Shown here piece after piece: positions 57,931 through 64,000 of a DNA stretch of 64,000 nucleotides. The stretch comes from Eutypella sp. D-1. Its lineage: Eukaryota > Ascomycota > Sordariomycetes > Xylariales > Diatrypaceae. Where the stretch lies: positions 186,001 to 250,000 of the forward strand of contig JAJTTP010000024.1 of NCBI GenBank assembly GCA_023313575.1. Reading direction: 5' to 3'. Position numbers and translations under genes: made by a program. The notes below the pieces were generated by a model, which ran no database searches, had not been told where the DNA came from, and worked only from the letters and a program-made list of their open reading frames with translations. The number at the start of each line of letters is the position of its first letter. Positions within the stretch are counted from its first letter, which is position 1.

Positions 57931-59193
57931 ATGGTAAATACACGCTGCTCCATCTTCAGATCATTATGTTAACTGGCGTAGGGACTCAAAGTCAACGGCA
58001 ACGGCAACGGCGTCTTGCCGCAAGAGAGCAGCAGGCCTATTGAAAGCTTTGAGCAGCTTGCAAAGGTTGACAACAGAGATGCTCCTGTCGTCACCATGTT
58101 CAGCGGCGGTCTGGACAGCACCTACCTGCTCCTCCGACTTCAGCAGCTCGGCTTCACCAACATCCATGCTGTCGCGGTAGATGTCGGAGCGCCCGTCGAC
58201 AAGGAAGGCCTCACCAAGCATGCCGCCTACTTCGGCGCCGTGTTCAAACTTCTTGACGGTCGTGAGGCGTTTGTTGAGGAGGGCGTCGTGCCCGCCATCC
58301 GCGCACATGCCACGTATCTGGGCATGTTCCCGATCAGCAGCTCGCTCACCCGCCCGGTTATCGCGCGCCTAATCACGGACTACGCCAAAACCGTGAATGC
58401 GGGTCTGCTACTCCATACGGCCAACCTTTCGCAGAATAGCTTGCCTCGCCTCAACAACTGCATTCGGCGCCTTGGCTTCCCCGGCCGGTTCGGGAGCCCC
58501 TATCCCCGCTCCGTCGTCTCGCGAGAGAGGAAAGCGGAAGAGCTATCCGCGGCCGGACTGACTATTATGTCTGAGCGCAAGCTGAGCGGAGATGAGAACC
58601 TATGGTGCCGGGAGTTCGAGGACGGCCCGCTGGGTGATCCGGAAGGTTTCACCATCCCGGAAGATGCCTACCAATGGACTCGACGCTACAAGGATCACCC
58701 AGCCCAAAAGATCACACTCAGCTTCGAGGATGGTAATCTCATCTCGGTTGATGGTAACAAGCTGCCCCTCATTGAAGCCATCGAGCTTCTGAACAAGGAG
58801 GTGGGAAAATTCGGTCTTGGCCGGTTTGTCGGTCTCGAGTTCCTCTCGACGGATGACAAGGCCTTGGAAATTCGCGAAGCGCCGGCCGCCGCCATCATAA
58901 TGGATGCGCTCCGCCATCTCGAGACCGCCACGCTGGAGACCAAAACATTGGAGCTGAAGCAACAGCTGGAGCAGAAATGGGTCCGGGAAGCGATCGCCGG
59001 CCACTGGGGAGGCAAGTGCTTTACCATGTGCGACGCCGCCATCGCGTCCGCCCTGCAAGGCGTCAGTGGCAGCGTGGTTTACGACATCGATCATACGCGT
59101 TACCTTCCCTGTTCCATTGTGGCGAAGAACCCTCGCTATATTCGGGATCGCGACCACTGGGAGCAAGGACAGCAGCTACTCTATCGAATTTAA
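57931..59193 (+). CDS. Argininosuccinate-synthase-like ATP pyrophosphatase enzyme
   Basis: Two exons, join(57931..57933,57982..59193), 404 residues. The first coding exon is the ATG alone; the intron GTAAAT...CGTAG (48 bp) joins it to [14 protein letters not shown]. Without this splice the frame has a stop directly upstream and no ATG before the conserved region. The PP-loop FSGGLDST (Ser42-Ser47) opens the N-type ATP pyrophosphatase domain. The part [14 protein letters not shown], then [16 protein letters not shown], closely follows argininosuccinate synthase (S-x-DENLWxRSxEGG...PPEDxYxWT). By contrast the region that binds citrulline and aspartate in true synthases (HGxTGKGNDQVRFE) is replaced by [20 protein letters not shown]. 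So the ATP-activation chemistry is probably kept but the substrates are different. Next gene on the same strand is AlaX-like. Confidence 0.82.
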
Positions 59194-59737
59194 TCCTACA
59201 ACGTAGGATCGGAGCATAATTAGGGGTATTAGGGGGTGGGGTTGGGGTGGGGTGGGGAGACGGCTGAAAATTGGGGAACGATATAGGTACTACACGCCTC
59301 ATTTGTAGCTTCTTTTAGCAACTTAGAATAGAATAGAGGTGCTGTACGGAGTACTTTCAATACCTTTCTTACTCTCCACTCCATGTGCACTCTGGGGTAG
59401 CAGTTACATGTGGATCGCAGACGACCCCGCTTGAACAGGTACCTATAGGTAGGTACCTAAGTACTGTCGTAGGCATACACTTTGTACATAAAATACTTGA
59501 AGGTAACGACATAAATAGCCTGGTCCTCACCCCTGGGCCATGATTTTGCAACTCACCTCAAAATTCTCACACAAGTATCGATCTTGCTCAAAACACTACG
59601 TTGAGAACACCTACCTATACTTTCACTTAATTCCATTTCCTGTTCCGGCGTGATTTTATCATACCCCTCAGCTCCTCAAACTATCTTTGAAAATTAGGGA
59701 AACCCAGGGCCAGTTGACCAGTTTCCGATCATTCAAG
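59194..59737. promoter_or_regulatory. Spacer between the ASS-like and AlaX-like genes
   Basis: 544 bp with a G-rich run (59,222-59,260), a TAGGTACCTA-rich patch (59,437-59,462) and CT-rich DNA before the next start. A separate promoter for the AlaX-like gene is likely. Confidence 0.45.
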
Positions 59738-60568
59738 ATGTCTGGTTCAACACAACTCGTCTTTCAACAAGATGGAGAGCGGCTACTCCATACCGCAAAG
59801 ATCCTTTCCATCGTCCCGGTTTCAGAACTTCCGGCACCGGACCAAGCTCTCGTCAAAGATGTGTCAGACGTAGAGCACGCCATCATCGTGGATTCTACCA
59901 TATTCCATGTCCAAGGCGGTGGTCAGCCCTCAGATACCGGGAAAATGACCTCCTCCGATACCGCAGCCACGAAGGCCGACTCGACTTTCGAAGTAAAGGC
60001 GGTGCGTCAACCAGCCCAGGGTGGCCAAATCCTTCATTTTGGCCGTTTTATCCCGGCTGACGGAGGTTCTGTCCCCTTTGATGCCGGAAAGGAACTCCAA
60101 CAACACGTCGACGCGGAGAAGCGCAACCTGCACTCGCGTCTGCACACCGCGGGCCATGTCATGAGCCTGGCCATCCACGCGCTATGTCGTGAAGGCGCGC
60201 TTCCCCCGCTGAAAGAGTTGAAAGCCTCGCATTATCCCGACTCCGCTGCCGTTGTGTTCAATGGCACCCTTGAGGGCAAGCACAAGGATATCATCCAGGC
60301 CAAAACGGACGAGTTTGTGCAATCGGCCCGCCCTGTCAAGATCCACTGGTGGCCCATGGAAGAGCTGCTAGAGAAGTGCTACGGTACTGGTGAGGGATTC
60401 GCGTTGCCTGAGGGAGAGACACTGGGTCGAGTGGTGGAGATGGAGGGTCTGGGTAGTTACCCCTGCGGTGGAACGCATGTTCAGGATTGCAGCAAAGTGG
60501 GCAAGATTGAGGTCAAGAAGATCTCGCGCTCTAAGGGAACAAGTAAGGTGTCGTATCGAGTCGCATAG
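59738..60568 (+). CDS. AlaX-type alanyl-tRNA editing protein
   Basis: Single exon, 276 residues, no signal peptide. The N-terminal barrel has DSTIFHVQGGGQPSDTG at about 52-68, the AlaRS-like T-x-F-x-P-x-GGGQP-x-D-x-G motif with Val replacing Pro. The editing site follows: RLHTAGHVM with His136 and His140, then YPCGGTHV with Cys243 and His247, the four zinc ligands of the tRNA_SAD editing fold. There is no aminoacylation or C-Ala domain, so it is a free-standing editor. AlaX proteins hydrolyse Ser or Gly wrongly attached to tRNA-Ala in the cytosol. Length fits the AlaX-M class. It follows the ASS-like gene on the same strand. It may be ordinary quality control, or a self-protection enzyme if the neighbours handle an amino-acid analogue. 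Confidence 0.88.
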   Translation: MSGSTQLVFQQDGERLLHTAKILSIVPVSELPAPDQALVKDVSDVEHAIIVDSTIFHVQGGGQPSDTGKMTSSDTAATKADSTFEVKAVRQPAQGGQILHFGRFIPADGGSVPFDAGKELQQHVDAEKRNLHSRLHTAGHVMSLAIHALCREGALPPLKELKASHYPDSAAVVFNGTLEGKHKDIIQAKTDEFVQSARPVKIHWWPMEELLEKCYGTGEGFALPEGETLGRVVEMEGLGSYPCGGTHVQDCSKVGKIEVKKISRSKGTSKVSYRVA

Positions 60569-61110
60569 TATTCCCAAGGGGCTGCCTCGATTGTGTCAAG
60601 TATAGAGTTCAAAGGCTAGCTTCGGCTTCTAGGGACATAGAGTCCTTATAGACGGCATCTCTTAATGATGCCTGCCCCTGAAGTATGTCTTCAATCCTAG
60701 AGCTTCCACGCGGGTCTAAATTGAGAATCAACGTAAGTGACAGAGACCTTGGGTTCCGTGGGGTGGAGGTCATGGTGTCACAGGCCTGTCGGTCGGTCGA
60801 ATATCCTCTATTAAGGTAGTTTGGGAAATACAATATCGCCCACATATTACCTCCCTATTCTCTACGAATATATATGCCCGTGCATATGTGAGGGTACCTA
60901 CTCTTTCCTTGCTGCTGGGATGACATTCATGTTTCCAGTGACCCCTTCGCGCAGACTCTCCCCGCCCCCTCAACTCTCTATGGAGCTTTGAAACGGCATG
61001 TTAACTATCGGCACTACGATGATGGCGCAACGTCTAATGTTGCAGTGTAGTGCATGTTCACTTACGTTCAAATCATTCAGTTCATTGTTAGAGGTCTATT
61101 TCTCCATGTT
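60569..61110. other. Spacer between convergent genes
   Basis: 3' regions of the AlaX-like and MFS genes. Nothing recognised. Confidence 0.5.
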
Positions 61111-62921
61111 TTAAGCAGCCGGAGCTTGGGTACCCCTACTCGCAGAATCGGGGAGTTTTCGCCACTCCATTGCCCAGCTCACAATCCAAGCAAGAACTGG
61201 AGTAGCAAGGGCAACCCAGAAGACGTTTCTCAAAGCAGAATTGAATACGTCGATGACCACATCCATCAGTTTCGGAGGAACCACCTGCCTGAATCCCGTT
61301 CCACCAGCCGCCACCACAGCTGCTGCATCTATTCCCTGCACTTTACTGAGATTTCGCAGAAGGCTGTCAACGAAGAGGTTCTGTCCAACGCTAGGAGCCA
61401 AGGCACCCCCGAGCATTTGGAAAAACATGACCATTACGAGACCCGTTGGTATGTTTGCCTTGGTGAGGACGACCTGAACTGCCAATATTGGCATCTGGCT
61501 GCAAATTCCATAGCCAAACCCGGACAGAATCTGGAATCCTATCCACTGCGCGTCTGGAGTATCAACGCGGATGAGTTGATATAGGCCACCTCCGGCAGCC
61601 AGGGTGGGGGCGCCGATCCACATTAACGGAACGTAGTGGCCGGACTTGGAAGCGATCCAGCCAGCGCAGAGCGTGCCGATACTATTAGACGCGATGGTTG
61701 GGAGCAAATTGATCCCGGACTGTTTAGCAGTGGTATTCCTCACCGACTGGAAGTATATAGGCCAGAAATATGACTGCAATACTATGGCCACCTGAACAAG
61801 CATCATGAAGCTGCATGATGCAGATACCGTACGGTTTCGGAAGATATGAAGAGGAACAGTAGAGCTGAAACGGTATTAGCAGGTTTACTGGAAATCCTGT
61901 ATGTAAATGAGAACTAAATCAACCAACCTTTCTTTACCATGGGCTTGCAAGAATAGGAAGGTGATCAAGAGTGAACCGAATCCAATCAAGCAGCCGAATA
62001 CACGTGGGTTCGACCATGGATAGACAATCCCACCCCATTGCAGAGCCAGGTTTAAACACGATGTCGCACCGAGAAGTAGAGTAGCGCCTGGGATATCGAG
62101 CTGACGTATCTTCTTTATCCATGGTAGCCCTCCTTTCACTGCGGGTGGAGGGTTCCTCAGGGTGAACAAAACAAGAGCCAGTCCGAATGCCCCGAACGCT
62201 GGAAAACATCGGTTAGTAAATATTGTAAAGTTCTGGTACATCTTTACAGAAACTTACGAAGATTGATCCAGAACACGAACCGCCAAGTAAGCACTTTGTT
62301 ATCAGTTATAGAGCCACCGACGAGTGGTCCCACCGCCGACCCAATGCCGTACATACCCAACACAACGGGCGATATTTTGGCCTGCTTTTTCAAAGGGACG
62401 CAATATGACATGATAGTTGTAGTTCCACTCACTAAGCCAGCAGCGCCTAGACCGGATACCGCTCTCCCTATGATAAGGGTCATCGAACTTGGTGCAACTC
62501 CTGAGATAATAGAGCCGAGTTCAAAGACGGCTAACGAAATGCAGTATGTCCACTTGATGTTGAAAAATGTATAAAAACGGCCGCAGGTCGGCAGTAGTGC
62601 CATTTGCGCGATCAGGTAGGAGGAGCCATACCAACCAATATCATTAAAACTTTGGAAGTCGCTGGTGATCTGGGGTATCGCCGTCGCTTGATATGAACAT
62701 TAGCTGCACCGCTTAATCTACAAGCTACGGGAAGACGGCAAACCTAGAATGGTATTATCGAGTGCGAGTACGAAGCAAATGGACATGAAAGCCAAGGTTA
62801 AAGAAGCAAGGGCCCATCCTTGCATGTATTCAACTACAGGCTCTTCTTCAGCTTGCTGGTCATCGATTCCGTCTACAGTCGCTTCAAAGGGGTGAGCATC
62901 CTCCACTCCCATTCTCGTCAT
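61111..62921 (-). CDS. MFS transporter, 14-helix drug/proton antiporter (DHA14) type
   Basis: Four exons, complement(join(61111..61864,61928..62198,62258..62686,62744..62921)), 543 residues, introns 57-63 bp, phases consistent. An acidic cytosolic N-terminus (about 1-33) precedes helix 1, LALDNTILATAIPQITSDF (residues about 53-71, joined across intron 1), the DHA14 opening motif. NDIGWYGSSYLIAQMALLPT and, in helix 5, GMYGIGSAVGPLVGG (motif C, the antiporter signature) are present. WRFVFWINLPFGAFGLALV joins across intron 2, and LQAHGKESSTVPLHIFRNRT across intron 3. Members export toxins and drugs, including self-made metabolites (TRI12-like). It faces the ASS-like and AlaX-like genes, end to end with the latter. 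Confidence 0.9.
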
Positions 62922-64000
62922 ACTTGTGACTAGTCTGTGTGATGATAGGAATGGTGTTGGAGATGAGCGTGATTAAGGTAAGGGAGCCTGTAATAGGGGT
63001 TACGATTTCCCTAAGAAACCAGATGATGGGGCGGGGAAGGGTGCCCTTATACAACTACAGAAGCCGTAGTGAACAGGAACAACGGTCCCGTAACTCGAGG
63101 GTGTGACCCCTGAGATCGGTAGAATCTACAGTTAGCATGTCTTAACATATCTTCTCCAAGTGTAAGCACCAAGCTGCCAGAGCAAGCCCTGATCTAGATC
63201 GATGCAAGGACAACAAGTAAATAATGGCTGCCAAGACCTTAGGCCGATCCTTGGTCAGGTTCACGGTAAGGTTGCCTAATACCACTCCAGATTTTAGAGC
63301 TTCACAGCCTCGATGGTTAGCGGTCACTTCAAACCTAGCCTGCCCACCATCGGACCATCCTGACGGACCGATCGTCCGCCCTGGCCATCTGTACTTTCTA
63401 ACACTCAAAGAGTCCCAACCTTTGAAGTCAATACAGTAAGCGCGGTTCAATCTCACTTTTATTTCTACCTACGTTGATCATATTTTTGCCTGGGTCGTGT
63501 CAGGGCCTCGTATCATAGAAAAAAGCGAACAAACTATACCATATCAATTTTTTGGCCAACAATCATGAACGACTCAGCATAGGAAAGTTGGTTTCTTAGG
63601 TGTGGACCAATCAAAGACGTGATGGGTACAGTTAGTTTACTCGTAGGATACTGCTTTGGGTAAGGATGCGTTAGGGGAAGAAAACGATATTTTTCCAAGC
63701 TCTAAACAGCCCGATTAGTGTCAGCATAGTCGCGGGCTACATCGCCCCTACTACTCGCTAACGATCAATGAGATCAGGAGGTGAAAATTAAATTAATCCG
63801 GGCCTGACCCCCTGCCTACCACTTCTGGGACCAAGACGATTGGCCCGGTTGCGGACCACTTACTACGCAGAGAATCTTGCGTACTGGCAGGTAGAGCTAA
63901 CTCACATGGTGGGCTGTGAGATAGACTTGTGATTTCATAAGCACGAGAAAGAGACTACCTATGTGTTCTAAAGCTCTTTAGAGTTTCTCGAGCTCATATA
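62922..64000. other. MFS promoter and trailing spacer
   Basis: No supported gene to the window end. Short chance frames occur at 63142-63456. Nothing else recognised. Confidence 0.5.

Noticed and set aside
58600..59166. 188-codon minus frame opposite the ASS-like gene
   Set aside because: Shadow of the conserved plus-strand gene; it has no domain of its own.
61054..61584. 176-codon plus frame opposite the DHA14 transporter
   Set aside because: Antisense of the last MFS exon, which has clear family similarity.

Overview
The window reads as nuclear DNA of a filamentous ascomycete (Pezizomycotina). The reasons are spliced genes with many 45-75 bp introns (GT...AG), recognisable fungal housekeeping proteins, fungal-type NACHT-WD40 proteins and a retrotransposon damaged in the pattern of repeat-induced point mutation (RIP). 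I cannot name the species. I found 20 protein genes I can support, one broken gene, one complete but inactivated LTR element and several smaller repeats. Exon joins were set by hand from frame, splice-site sequence and family similarity. They are predictions, not transcripts.

Left part (1-22.6 kb), mostly GC-rich conserved genes: the 3' end of the AP-1 beta adaptin, a BolA/Fra2 iron-sulfur regulator, a NIF3-family protein, a large NACHT-WD40 NLR, the GARP subunit Vps51, Rmi1 of the RecQ-Top3 complex, a secreted GH18 chitinase, a small two-helix membrane protein and a short-chain dehydrogenase. Middle (22.6-33.3 kb): two small non-autonomous transposon-like elements, a PARP-type ADP-ribosyltransferase, then three probable secretory-pathway proteins in a row: a DUF1996 protein, a small cysteine-containing protein, and a six-exon TenA/THI-4-fold protein with a signal-like N-terminus.

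33,321-39,606 is a 6.3 kb Ty1/copia LTR retrotransposon with 202 bp LTRs and a TTAAG target duplication. Its coding strand is minus. The DNA is now extremely AT-rich, and in the LTR segments I aligned closely the copies differ only by transitions. Right of it lie a decayed NACHT fragment and a run of accessory enzymes (FAD-linked oxidoreductase, cytochrome P450, MCT-type MFS transporter, nitrilase, 2-oxoglutarate/Fe(II) oxygenase) spread over about 13 kb with long empty spacers. This resembles a tailoring-enzyme set without a visible core synthase.

The most interesting group is 57.9-62.9 kb: an argininosuccinate-synthase-like ATP enzyme with a highly altered substrate region, an AlaX-type free-standing alanyl-tRNA editing protein, and a 14-helix drug-efflux-type MFS transporter facing them. 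One reading, which is inference, is a small pathway making or handling an amino-acid analogue, with editing of mischarged tRNA and export as self-protection.
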